From Tritrichomonas musculus (lineage: Eukaryota; Parabasalia; Tritrichomonadida; Tritrichomonadidae), in NCBI GenBank assembly GCA_039105265.1, contig JAPFFF010000029.1, positions 744,001 through 808,000 on the forward strand: a DNA stretch of 64,000 nt, written 5' to 3'. The translations under genes and the position numbers were made by a program. Each line of letters starts with the position of its first letter. Positions within the stretch are counted from its first letter, which is position 1. This document shows positions 11,412 through 22,540 of the stretch, one piece after another. The notes beneath the pieces were generated by a model, which saw nothing but the letters and a program-made list of their open reading frames with translations, was not told where the DNA came from and searched no databases.

Positions 11412-13892
11412 ATGCAACCACTAACTACAAACTGCGATAGCCAAGAAGAACAAGGAACTTTCGAAACAATTCGCGAACTCGATTACAATATATTCGATAA
11501 AGAAGGTGTTAAGCTTCCTTTCTCTTACTTCTATACTAACTCCAAAACCGAAACATTGCTGCATAACATAACATATACATTAAACATTAACGATACAGCC
11601 AATATCGATTTTACGCTTGGTGGAACAAACAATAAAGAGCTTAAACCATTATGTTCTAGATTCTGCGATAATATTATTATCCATTTTATTATACCCGAAG
11701 ATATTATAAAGAATAATAAAGCATTAAAGAATTATATTAAACGTAAGGGAACAAACGACCAACCAGAAGAGAATACACCAAAGTCCAAAGAAGACCGACA
11801 ATTTAATAAAGTTCTTAAAGAAATTACGCCATTCCTTGCTAACAATACAGAAATTATTAGAGAGTTATTTAATAAATTCGATATACTAATTAATAAGACA
11901 AGCATAAAGCCGACATCGTTTAAAGTCGATAAAGGAACCATTAAACAGTTTATTAAAATATCTCTGCAAGATGTTCCACTAGATAAGGTTCTTAATATTG
12001 TATGCAATAAAGAGAGAATTAAAGAGTTTAACGATAATGGTATATTTATAAACGATATCGAAATAATCCAAGACTTTAGCGGAACCATTAACAAGAAGGA
12101 TGTTATAGATTATTTATTAACGAAGCCAGACTTTAGAAAAGAAGGAGAGGAATCCATTAACAACAATACAACAGAAGAACCGATTAAAATAATTATAGAT
12201 AATAATGCATCTGTCGGTTCCAATTGTTTAACATTTATAACGAATTCTTCTTTTGGTGCTGTTAGGTATAATTTTTATAATAAATTCGCGCAAGCAATAG
12301 AATCTCCAAATGTTCGAGGTAGTGTCGGAAACCATTACATCCATTGGATAAATAACCAAGAACAGATATTAAAGGATAATATTAAGAAATCTCTCGATAC
12401 AGGTATTTTAAGATTAGAAATAACATATTATATCGATAACCAAGCGATAACAGAAGAATACATTAACAAACACCTCGATTATTTTGTTTATATATTACCT
12501 CCAAATCTTATATTCTATAACAGTATATCCAAGCAATGGTCGCTATTACTTAATGCTATTAAATATAATCTTTGTGTTGTGGATTTGGATTATAACTTGG
12601 CTTTGTTCTCTTACTCGATAAACAAGCTAACAAACAACATAAACGGCTTTTATATTAAGAACGTTAATACAAACAAGCTTTCGAACATACTTAAATTATA
12701 TTCGTTTAATTATCCAATTATTCTGGTATCATTTAAGCGAACTATCGAAGAAGGAAACGACAATTTGCTTATTAAACAACGAATATATACAAAAGAACTA
12801 ATAAACACAATAAACAAATCGTTTGTATTAAACGAACTAATAACTTATATATCGAACGGAAATACTTACTTTACACCATTTATTACTAAAGATACAACCA
12901 TTAAAGCCGAAGATGTAGGTTTATTAGATTGCCCGATTTGTCGCTTACGATTACAACCAAAGAAGAACATAAACCAATTTACAACCTATAACATTCCTAT
13001 AGTGTTTAAACCAATCGATAACATAAGCAAAATAACCAAACTGTTAAAGAAAGACAAAGAAGAGAATCTATTTAAAAATGCGAGAGAAGAATTAATAAAC
13101 GAACTAATAAAACAAAAAGAAGAAGAGTCTAACCAACAGATACAAGATACCACAAAAATAAAGAGTATGTTTATTAATTCGTTTAACGATACTCTTAATT
13201 CGAACAAACATAAATTAATCGAATTGGAGAACAAGACGCATTTATTTGTTTATGCTTTTAAATTTATATTTACTCGATATGGGAACAAGGCTTTATTATT
13301 ATGCAGTAAACAAAACAATATTGGTAGCGAATCTAATTTATCTATTTACTGGTCGGTTAATTCTGTTTACGATTATTTACGAGAGAACATTAACAAATGG
13401 ACAGAAATAGCGAATAACATTTATGGCTCTTCGTTAGGAATACCTATAATGGAGATAGAAAAGGAAGGTGTCTATTATAATGCTTCTCGTAATCTCCGTG
13501 CAAAAATAAATATTGTTAACAGCACAACAACAAGAGACGAGATACATGTTAACCAACCTCTAGAGTATTACACGAACACAGCAATAGATAAAGAAGTACC
13601 GAACAATATTAAAGACGATAATATATTAACACATAACAGTTATCGTAAAGGAAAACACGAACCAATAGATAAACTTGTTAAAGAAGGGGATGCTATCGAA
13701 ATTTTTAATACTTTCGAATATAAAGGAAGCTATTTAATTAGTTTTCGATTAGATGGCAAGGAATTAACAGCAAAGAGCACTAGATTCCTAGACGATATAA
13801 TTAAAGACAAAGAAAGTGTTTTTAAAGTTGTTGTTGGTGTACCAAAGATGCACCCAATTAGTAGACGACGTTGTTATTATTTTATTTCTTAA
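11412..13892 (+). CDS. Unrecognised 826-residue protein of the palindromic element, left-arm copy
   Basis: I do not recognise the family. The frame is intact from the ATG at 11412, 70 bases after the 14-bp array, to a TAA within TTAAAG that fits the UAAA-type 3' signal seen in other genes here. The protein is rich in Asn, Ile and Lys with a charged segment around residues 115-130. CPIC at about residues 507-510 could be half of a metal site. A Glu/Lys/Gln-rich probable coiled coil lies near 545-580. The last ~75 residues form a domain with a GDAIEIF motif that recurs in the broken fragment at 15033-15326; residues near PPNLIFYNSISKQW recur in the fragment at 19421-19609. No signal peptide or membrane span is obvious. 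No polymerase, integrase or ATPase motif was seen. A structural or replication role is only a guess. Confidence 0.85.
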   Translation: MQPLTTNCDSQEEQGTFETIRELDYNIFDKEGVKLPFSYFYTNSKTETLLHNITYTLNINDTANIDFTLGGTNNKELKPLCSRFCDNIIIHFIIPEDIIKNNKALKNYIKRKGTNDQPEENTPKSKEDRQFNKVLKEITPFLANNTEIIRELFNKFDILINKTSIKPTSFKVDKGTIKQFIKISLQDVPLDKVLNIVCNKERIKEFNDNGIFINDIEIIQDFSGTINKKDVIDYLLTKPDFRKEGEESINNNTTEEPIKIIIDNNASVGSNCLTFITNSSFGAVRYNFYNKFAQAIESPNVRGSVGNHYIHWINNQEQILKDNIKKSLDTGILRLEITYYIDNQAITEEYINKHLDYFVYILPPNLIFYNSISKQWSLLLNAIKYNLCVVDLDYNLALFSYSINKLTNNINGFYIKNVNTNKLSNILKLYSFNYPIILVSFKRTIEEGNDNLLIKQRIYTKELINTINKSFVLNELITYISNGNTYFTPFITKDTTIKAEDVGLLDCPICRLRLQPKKNINQFTTYNIPIVFKPIDNISKITKLLKKDKEENLFKNAREELINELIKQKEEESNQQIQDTTKIKSMFINSFNDTLNSNKHKLIELENKTHLFVYAFKFIFTRYGNKALLLCSKQNNIGSESNLSIYWSVNSVYDYLRENINKWTEIANNIYGSSLGIPIMEIEKEGVYYNASRNLRAKINIVNSTTTRDEIHVNQPLEYYTNTAIDKEVPNNIKDDNILTHNSYRKGKHEPIDKLVKEGDAIEIFNTFEYKGSYLISFRLDGKELTAKSTRFLDDIIKDKESVFKVVVGVPKMHPISRRRCYYFIS

Positions 13893-13912
13893 AGCAGGAA
13901 GCAGACATAACC

Positions 13913-14015
13913 AAATATTATAACAATTAATTGCTACTTTTAAGATTTATACAATATTCTATTTTTTGGAATCCACAAAGGAACAACATTATTAGAAACG
14001 CATAGAGTGACCCAT
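13913..14015 (+). repeat. Shared 3' module, copy A (left arm)
   Basis: Sequence after the 826-residue gene containing AATTGCTACTTTT and TTTTGGAATCCACAAAGGAA. It recurs, diverged, at 15617-15740, just beyond the start of the 85-codon ORF, and partly near 16110. This indicates segmental duplication inside the arm, or a conserved transcription signal. Confidence 0.7.
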
Positions 14016-14344
14016 TTACATTATCCAGGTGGCAAATTCTACCATCTCTAAAACGCGACCATATAAAGCAACATTTTTGCTGTTTAGAGGTTTTATAGTA
14101 TATCCATTAATATATCCAACAATATATCCACCAATACAATCCAATAGTATATATATTAATACATCCACTATTATATCCACTTATGGAACACCCAACAATA
14201 TATCCACTAATACATCCACTTATAATATATCCATGCGAGCTATATTACATAAAGATATAGAGGTATCTAACTAGACAGGTATCTAACAAAGCATAGAGGT
14301 ATCGTATAAAACCAATAGGTATCGCACAAAACCATATACTCTGT

Positions 14345-14875
14345 ATACTACTAACTATATACTACTACTAACTATATACTACTACTAACTATATACTACT
14401 ACTAACTATATACTACTACTAACTATATACTACTACTAACTATATACTACTACTAACTATATACTACTACTAACTATATACTACTACTAACTATATACTA
14501 CTACTAACTATATACTACTACTAACTATATACTACTACTAACTATATACTACTACTAACTATATACTACTACTAACTATATACTACTACTAACTATATAC
14601 TACTACTAACTATATACTACTACTAACTATATACTACTACTAACTATATACTACTACTAACTATATACTACTACTAACTATATACTACTACTAACTATAT
14701 ACTACTACTAACTATATACTACTACTAACTATATACTACTACTAACTATATACTACTACTAACTATATACTACTACTAACTATATACTACTACTAACTAT
14801 ATACTACTACTAACTATATACTACTACCAACTATATACTACTACTAACTATATACTACTACTAACTATATACTAC
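14345..14875. repeat. 17-bp tandem array, left arm
   Basis: About 31 nearly perfect copies of ACTATATACTACTACTA. It is followed to about 15065 by a looser AT-rich block repeating CATACTAATTACATATTAAC. The mirror array at about 27070-27800 is about 200 bases longer and contains a few irregular units. Confidence 0.95.
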
Positions 14876-15032
14876 CTACATACTAATTACATATTAACAA
14901 TATACAAGTTATATACCCCATATACTAATTACATACTACATACCCCATATGCAACATATATACCAAATACGTATTAACTATGCATTAATTACATACTACC
15001 TATATACCAACTACATACTAATTACATATTAA

Positions 15033-15326
15033 CAATATACAAGTTATATACCTTATATACAAACTATATGCAAAAAGATAGACGACGATGTTAAACTAGG
15101 AGATACAGTTAAGATATTTGGGTACAAACTACTTAAAAGTTCGTTATTAATACGTTGTTCTATTAATAGCGGAGACCTAAAAAATTATATAGCGACATAC
15201 TGGCTTAAGGAAATTATCCTTGGTAAACTTAAATCTACAAAAATAACCAATTGTATAGAAGCTGTTGTTGGACCCACTAAGACCACACCACAAAAACAGA
15301 AATGCTATATTTATGTGGTTAGCTAA
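15033..15326 (+). pseudogene. C-terminal fragment of an 826-type paralogue, left arm
   Basis: An open frame without any ATG runs out of the tandem array and ends with TAA in GCTAAAAA. Its product aligns by eye with the last domain of the 826-residue protein: IDDDVKLGDTVKIF corresponds to IDKLVKEGDAIEIF, and EAVVGPTK...CYIYVVS to VVVGVPK...CYYFIS. The rest of the paralogue is gone and its place is taken by tandem repeats. The mirror copy is at 26620-26913. Confidence 0.75.
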
Positions 15327-15338
15327 AAATAATTTATT

Positions 15339-15596
15339 CTATTCTCCATCTAGTACTGTCGATGCAGACATACAATATAAAATGTCGTCGTCTTGTCTAT
15401 CGAAGAATAAGATGCGATACTTCTTAATAAACACACCAGGGAATGTAAAACTATATTTTCCTTTAATAGTAGAATATTTATGTACTTTTCCTTTTGGGTC
15501 CTTAATTAAAACATAGTTGTTGTAATCTTGGATAGTGCATCCATTAAAAGTAAATGTTCTCTCTGTTGGTATCTGTATGGTATCTTTAAAAGACAT
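15339..15596 (-). CDS. Small 85-residue ORF, convergent with the fragment, left arm
   Basis: An intact ATG-to-TAG frame on the minus strand, with AATAAA just past the stop. It ends 12 bases from the stop of the convergent fragment at 15033-15326. The product is beta-rich by composition and has no recognised family. The stretch NYVLIKDPKGKVHKYSTI has a weak resemblance to the SYLISFRLDGKELTAKSTRF part of the 826-residue protein's last domain, so it may be a third diverged copy of that domain. Codon content looks protein-like rather than repeat-derived. An identical copy is at 26350-26607. Confidence 0.6.
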   Translation of the reverse strand: MSFKDTIQIPTERTFTFNGCTIQDYNNYVLIKDPKGKVHKYSTIKGKYSFTFPGVFIKKYRILFFDRQDDDILYCMSASTVLDGE

Positions 15597-15616
15597 TTAT
15601 GCGGAAATAAAAATAA

Positions 15617-15740
15617 CCAAATACTATAACGAATATTTGCGACACGATTAATTGCTACTTTTTAAAATTTATAACTATATTTTATTTTTGGAATCCACAA
15701 AGGAACAACATTGTAAGAAACACATAGAGGAACCTATATG
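15617..15740 (+). repeat. Shared module, copy B (left arm)
   Basis: Diverged copy of 13913-14015: AATTGCTACTTTTTAAAATTT, then a TTTTTGGAATCCACAAAGG block and ACATAGAGGAACC. It sits upstream of the minus-strand 85-codon ORF. Confidence 0.7.
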
Positions 15741-15869
15741 CAATATCTGGTGTGTAGGAAAATCGACGGACCCAATAAATAAAGTTGCCAACGATGCGAT
15801 TAATTAGATTTCCTTCCACATTCCATTTCGAACATATTACTACCATACATTTCCAGGTTGTGTATTTGT

Positions 15870-16105
15870 TAGTATTTGTAAGATACATCTATGGTTATAG
15901 AATACATCTATATTTATAGAATACATTTGCTGTTGGTGCGATACATTTACGGCTTGTAGGATACATCTAAGGTTTGTGCGATACATTTGCAATTTTTGGG
16001 ATACATTTGCGGCTTGTGCGATACATTTACGGTTTGTGCGATACATTTGCAATTTTTGGGATACATTTGCGGCTTGTGCGATACATTTACGGTTTGGGTA
16101 TTTGT
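15870..16105. repeat. 20-bp tandem array, left arm
   Basis: About eleven units on a GATACATTTGCGGCTTGTGC theme, alternating with TTTGCAATTTTTGG versions. Open frames across it on both strands (15840-16223 and 15976-16170) come from the periodicity. Mirror at about 25841-26076. Confidence 0.9.
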
Positions 16106-16199
16106 TTATTTTTTGGAACACACAGAGAAAAGTATTATTAGGTAATTTTAAAAACATATACGAAAAATAGAGAAAATAGACGAAATATATAGAAACGCA

Positions 16200-19100
16200 T
16201 AATTGTACCAATAGCAACAACAACTAAAACAACAACAACAACCATATACACCAACAGCAGCAATAACTACAACAACAACTAAAACAACAACAACAACAAC
16301 CATATGCACCAATAACTAAAACAACTATACACACCAACAGCAATTACAACTACAACAACCATATGTGCTAATAGCAACAACAACTATATGCACCAATAGC
16401 AACAATAACTAAAACAACTATATGCACTAATAGCATTAACGGCAACAACTACAACAACCATATGCACCAATAACTAAAACAACTATAACACCAATAACAA
16501 CAACAACTAAAATAACTATATGCACCAATAGTAATAACAACTAAAACAACTATATGCACCAATAGCAACAATAACTAAAACAACTATATGCACTAATAGC
16601 ATTAACGGCAACAACTACAACAACCATATGCACCAATAACTAAAACAACTATAACACCAATAACAACAACAACTAAAATAACTATATGCACCAATAGTAA
16701 TAACAACTAAAACAACTATATGCACCAATAGCAACAACAACCATATGTGCTAATAGCAGCAATAGCAACAATAACTAAAACAATTATAACAGCAATAGCA
16801 ACAATAACTAAACAACTATAACACCAATAACAACAACAACTAAAATAACTATATGCACCAATAGTAATAACAACTAAAACAACTATATGCACCAATAGCA
16901 ACAACAACCATATGTGCTAATAGCAACAATAGCAACAATAACTAAAACAACTATTTGCATTAATAGCAACAACAACCATATGCACTAATAGAGCAAATAG
17001 CAACAACAACTAAAACAACAACTATATGCACCAATAACTAAAACAACTAAAACAACTATATATACCAATAGCAACAACAACTACAACAACAACTATATGC
17101 ATTAATAGCAACAACAACCATATGCACTAATAGAGCCAATAGCAACAACAACTAAAACAACAACTATACGCACCAATAGCAATAACAACTAAAGCAACCA
17201 TATGCGCTAATAGCAACAACAACTAAAACAACTATATATACCAATAGCAACAACAACTATATGCATTAATAGCAACAACAACCATATGTGCTAATAGCAA
17301 CAACAACTAAAATAACTATATACACCAATAGTAATAACAACTAAAGCAACTATATGCACTAATAGCAACAACAACTAAAACAACTATATGCACCAATAGC
17401 AACAATAACTAAAACAACTAAAACAACTATAACAACAATAACAACAACAACTAAAACAACTATATGCACCAATAGCAACAATAACTAAAACAACTAAAAC
17501 AACAATAACAACAATAACAACAAAAACTAAAATAACTATATGCACCAACAACTAAAACAACTATATGCACCAATAGCAACAATAACTAAAACAACTAAAA
17601 CAACAATAACAACAAAAACTAAAACAACTATATGTACCAATAGCAACAATAACTAAAACAACTAAAACAACTATAACAACAACAACTAAAATAACTATAT
17701 GCGCCAACAACTAAAACAACTATATGTACCAATAGCAACAACAACTACAACAACAACTATATGCATTAATAGCAACAACAACCATATGTGCTAATAGCAA
17801 CAATAACTAAAACAACTAAAACAACTATATGTACCAATAGCAACAACAACTACAACAACAACTATATGCATTAATAGCAACAACAACCATATGTGCTAAT
17901 AGCAACAATAACTAAAACAATTATAACAACTATATGCACCAATAACTAAAACAACTATAACAACAATAACAACAACAACTAAAATAACTATATGCACCAA
18001 TAGTAATAACAACTAAAACAACTATATGCACCAATAGCAACAACAACCATATGTGCTAATAGCAACAATAGCAACAATAACTAAAACAACTATTTGCATT
18101 AATAGCAACAACAACCATATGCACTAATAGAGCAAATAGCAACAACAACTAAAACAACAACTATATGCACCAATAACTAAAACAACTAAAACAACTATAT
18201 ATACCAATAGCAACAACAACTACAACAACAACTATATGCATTAATAGCAACAACAACCATATGCACTAATAGAGCCAATAGCAACAACAACTAAAACAAC
18301 AACTATACGCACCAATAGCAATAACAACTAAAGCAACCATATGCGCTAATAGCAACAACAACTAAAACAACTATATATACCAATAGCAACAACAACTATA
18401 TGCATTAATAGCAACAACAACCATATGTGCTAATAGCAACAACAACTAAAATAACTATATACACCAATAGTAATAACAACTAAAGCAACTATATGCACTA
18501 ATAGCAACAACAACTAAAACAACTATATGCACCAATAGCAACAATAACTAAAACAACTAAAACAACTATAACAACAATAACAACAACAACTAAAACAACT
18601 ATATGCACCAATAGCAACAATAACTAAAACAACTAAAACAACAATAACAACAATAACAACAAAAACTAAAATAACTATATGCACCAACAACTAAAACAAC
18701 TATATGCACCAATAGCAACAATAACTAAAACAACTAAAACAACAATAACAACAAAAACTAAAACAACTATATGTACCAATAGCAACAATAACTAAAACAA
18801 CTAAAACAACTATAACAACAACAACTAAAATAACTATATGCGCCAACAACTAAAACAACTATATGTACCAATAGCAACAACAACTACAACAACAACTATA
18901 TGCATTAATAGCAACAACAACCATATGTGCTAATAGCAACAATAACTAAAACAACTAAAACAACTATATGTACCAATAGCAACAACAACTACAACAACAA
19001 CTATATGCATTAATAGCAACAACAACCATATGTGCTAATAGCAACAATAACTAAAACAATTATAACAGCAATAGCAACAATAACTAAACAACTATAACAA

Positions 19101-19405
19101 CAATAACAACAACAACTAAAATAACTATATGCACCAATAGTAATAACAACTAAAGCAACCATATACACCAATAACAACAACAACTACAACAACAACTATA
19201 TGCGACAATAGCAACAATAACTAAAACAACTACAACAACCATATGCATTAATAGCACCAATAGCAATAACAACTAAAGCAACCATATGCATTAATAGTAA
19301 CAACAACCATATACACCAATAACAACAACAACTAAAATAACTATATGCACCAATAGCAATAACAACAACAATATGCTCTAATAGCAACAACAACCATAAC
19401 AGCAA
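16200..19405. repeat. 3.2-kb complex array with 1139-bp higher-order repeat, left arm
   Basis: Built from short words AACAACAACTAAAACAAC, TATATGCACCAATAG and CATATGTGCTAATAG in varied order. Landmarks recur exactly 1139 bases apart: CTATTTGCATTAATAGC near 16950 and 18089, and AACTATACGCACCAATAGC at 17162 and 18301. The array thus contains two copies of a ~1.1-kb unit. The mirror array (22541-25746) has exactly the same length, unlike the simpler arrays. I see no gene in it. Confidence 0.9.
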
Positions 19406-19420
19406 CCATATGCATTTACG

Positions 19421-19609
19421 ATGTATTTATATAAAACCACAACTAGAACTTTAAATAGAGATGTTTATAAAAATATGGAGTACCTCGAAAATTTAATGCC
19501 ATCGAATCTTATTTATTACAATTCTATCGAGAAACAATTTAATTTACTTTATTTTTATTTTTGGATTCCTTATGTATTCTTATACACATTCCTCTGTATG
19601 GTTCTATAG
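19421..19609 (+). pseudogene. Internal fragment of an 826-type paralogue, left arm
   Basis: A 62-codon frame whose middle, MPSNLIYYNSIEKQFNLL, matches PPNLIFYNSISKQWSLLL of the 826-residue protein, with similar residues before it. It is cut off on both sides by arrays and by the recurrent TTTTTGGATTCC block. It looks like a relic of a second gene copy. The mirror copy is at 22337-22525. Confidence 0.65.
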
Positions 19610-19727
19610 CGAAATATTCCTTTTTCCAAAACCTATTTCTTTGCTTGGTACTTATTTTGGTTTTGTTTTGTACCTTTATGGTTTTGTTTGGCATTTGCTC
19701 CGCTTGGCACTTATTTTAATACTTGTT

Positions 19728-20735
19728 TTGGTTATTGCATGTTTTGGTTAATACTTGTTTTGGTTATTGCATGTTTTGGTTAATACTTGTTTTGGTTAAT
19801 ACTTGTTTTGGTTAATACTTGTTTTGGTTATTGCATGTTTTGGTTAATACTTGTTTTGGTTATTGCATGTTTTGGTTAATACTTGTTTTGGTTATTGCAT
19901 GTTTTGGTTAATACTTGTTTTGGTTATTGTATGTTTTGGTTAATACTTGTTTTGGTTAATACTTGTTTTGGTTATTGCATGTTTTGGTTAATACTTGTTT
20001 TGGTTAATACTTGTTTTGGTTAATACTTGTTTTGGTTATTGCATGTTTTGGTTAATACTTGTTTTGGTTATTGCATGTTTTGGTTAATACTTGTTTTGGT
20101 TATTGCATGTTTTGGTTAATACTTGTTTTGGTTATTGCATGTTTTGGTTAATACTTGTTTTGGTTATTGCATGTTTTGGTTAATACTTGTTTTGGTTAAT
20201 ACTTGTTTTGGTTAATACTTGTTTTGGTTTTGCATGTTTTTAATACTTGTTTTGGTTATTGCATGTTTTGGTTAATACTTGTTTTGGTTAATACTTGTTT
20301 TGGTTAATACTTGTTTTGGTTATTGCATGTTTTGGTTAATACTTGTTTTGGTTATTGCATGTTTTGGTTAATACTTGTTTTGGTTATTGCATGTTTTGGT
20401 TAATACTTGTTTTGGTTATTGCATGTTTTGGTTAATACTTGTTTTGGTTAATACTTGTTTTGGATAATACTTGTTTTGGTTAATACTTGTTTTGGTTAAT
20501 ACTTGTTTTGGTTATTGCATGTTTTGGTTAATACTTGTTTTGGTTATGTTTTGGTTAATACTTGTTTTGGTTAATACTTGTTTTGGTTAATACTTGTTTT
20601 GGTTATTGCATGTTTTGGATAATACTTGTTTTGGTTATTGCATGTTTTGGTTAATACTTGTTTTGGTTATTGCATGTTTTGGTTAATACTTGTTTTGGTT
20701 ATTGCATGTTTTGGTTAATACTCGTTTTGGTACTT
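19728..20735. repeat. 16-bp tandem array, left arm
   Basis: About 63 units alternating between GTTTTGGTTAATACTT and GTTTTGGTTATTGCAT, with a few shortened units. Mirror at about 21370-22230, about ten units shorter and with different unit order. Confidence 0.95.
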
Positions 20736-20866
20736 ATTTTATTTGGTACATCGATGGATTTAATTGTTATTTTATTATTATTTCTAGTTTTGTTTATTTT
20801 TGGATATTTCTCTATTATTTATAATGGAATCCAATTTGGATTTTTTTGTATTCCATAGAGTTTTGC

Positions 20867-21240
20867 ATAAAAATTCTGCAAATCTATGCAAAAGTAGATA
20901 AATCTATGCAAAATACAAGAAACTCTGCAAAAGTAGATAAACTAAAGAAAACACAAGAAACTCTGCAAAAGTAGATAAATCTATGCAAAATACAAGAAAC
21001 TCTGCAAAAGTAGATAAACTAAAGAAAACACAAGAAACTCTGCAAAAGTAGATAAACTAAAGAAAACACAAGAAACTCTGCAAAAGTCGATAAATCTATG
21101 CAAAATACAAGAAACTCTGCAAAAGTAGATAAACTAAAGAAAACACAAGAAACTCTGCAAAAGTAGAGAAAACAAAATACTGTAAAACTAAAGAAAACAC
21201 AAGAAACTCTGCAAAAGTAGAGAAAATACTGTAAATCTAA
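20867..21240. repeat. Central spacer of the palindrome: 38/39-bp array
   Basis: Asymmetric tandem units on AGAAACTCTGCAAAAGTAGA followed by TAAACTAAAGAAAACACA, alternating with a TCTATGCAAAATACA form. This is the only part of the element not present as an inverted pair. The palindrome arms end at TTCCATAGAGTTTTGC on both sides. Confidence 0.85.
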
Positions 21241-21369
21241 GCAAAACTCTATGGAATAAAAAAATCCAAATTGGATTCCATTATAAATAATAGAGAAATA
21301 TCCAAAAATAAACAAAACTAGAAATAATAATAAAATAACAATTAAATCCATCGATGTACCAAATAAAAT

Positions 21370-22230
21370 AAGTACCAAAACGAGTATTAACCAAAACATG
21401 CAATAACCAAAACAAGTATTAACCAAAACATGCAATAACCAAAACAAGTATTAACCAAAACATGCAATAACCAAAACAAGTATTATCCAAAACATGCAAT
21501 AACCAAAACAAGTATTAACCAAAACAAGTATTAACCAAAACAAGTATTATTAACCAAAACAAGTATTAACCAAAACATTAACCAAAACAAGTATTAACCA
21601 AAACATGCAGTATAACCAAAACAAGTATTAACCAAAACAAGTATTAACCAAAACAAGTATTAACCAAAACATGCAATAACCAAAACAAGTATTAACCAAA
21701 ACATGCAATAACCAAAACAAGTATTAACCAAAACATGCAATAACCAAAACAAGTATTAACCAAAACATGCAATAACCAAAACAAGTATTAACCAAAACAT
21801 GCAATAACCAAAACAAGTATTAACCAAAACATGCAATAACCAAAACAAGTATTAACCAAAACATGCAATAACCAAAACAAGTATTAACCAAAACATGCAA
21901 TAACCAAAACAAGTATTAACCAAAACAAGTATTAACCAAAACAAGTATTAACCAAAACATGCAATAACCAAAACAAGTATTAACCAAAACAAGTATTATA
22001 CAATAACCAAAACAAGTATTAACCAAAACATGCAATAACCAAAACAAGTATTAACCAAAACATGCAATAACCAAAACAAGTATTAACCAAAACATGTATT
22101 AACCAAAACAAGTATTAACCAAAACAAGTATTAACCAAAACATACAATAACCAAAACAAGTATTAACCAAAACATGCAATAACCAAAACAAGTATTAACC
22201 AAAACATGCAATAACCAAAACAAGTATTAA
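21370..22230. repeat. 16-bp tandem array, right arm
   Basis: Inverted counterpart of the left 16-bp array, reading AACCAAAACAAGTATT and AACCAAAACATGCAAT. About 53 units. Confidence 0.95.
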
Positions 22231-22336
22231 AATAAGTGCCAAGCGGAGCAAATGCCAAACAAAACCATAAAGGTACAAAACAAAACCAAAATAAGTACCA
22301 AGCAAAGAAATAGGTTTTGGAAAAAGGAATATTTCG

Positions 22337-22525
22337 CTATAGAACCATACAGAGGAATGTGTATAAGAATACATAAGGAATCCAAAAATAAAAATAAAGT
22401 AAATTAAATTGTTTCTCGATAGAATTGTAATAAATAAGATTCGATGGCATTAAATTTTCGAGGTACTCCATATTTTTATAAACATCTCTATTTAAAGTTC
22501 TAGTTGTGGTTTTATATAAATACAT
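22337..22525 (-). pseudogene. Internal fragment of an 826-type paralogue, right arm
   Basis: Identical inverted copy of 19421-19609, with the same MPSNLIYYNSIEKQ match to the 826-residue protein. Confidence 0.65.
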
Positions 22526-22540
22526 CGTAAATGCATATGG

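Noticed and set aside
11732-12094. Minus-strand ORF inside the 826-residue gene (and mirror 30052-30414)
   Set aside because: Antisense shadow of the large intact gene.
11412-13892. 826-residue protein as a Maverick DNA polymerase or integrase
   Set aside because: None of the polymerase (YSDTDS-type) or integrase (HHCC, DDE) motifs can be found by reading the protein.
14345-14875. CRISPR array
   Set aside because: Units are contiguous with no unique spacers, and the genome is eukaryotic; this is a tandem minisatellite.
15840-16223. 127-codon frame in the 20-bp array (and its mirror 25723-26106)
   Set aside because: Arises from array periodicity; antisense and shifted frames are open too, and composition follows the repeat.
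16716-16907. Cys/Leu/Val-rich small 'membrane' ORFs in the 3.2-kb array (also 19196-19405 and mirrors)
   Set aside because: Translations of CAA/ACT repeats on the other strand; no independent evidence of coding.
20658-20858. 66-codon frame near the centre and its 142-codon mirror (21019-21447)
   Set aside because: Mostly the 16-bp array translated; the two copies diverge because of a 2-base difference, and the longer one runs into the central array.
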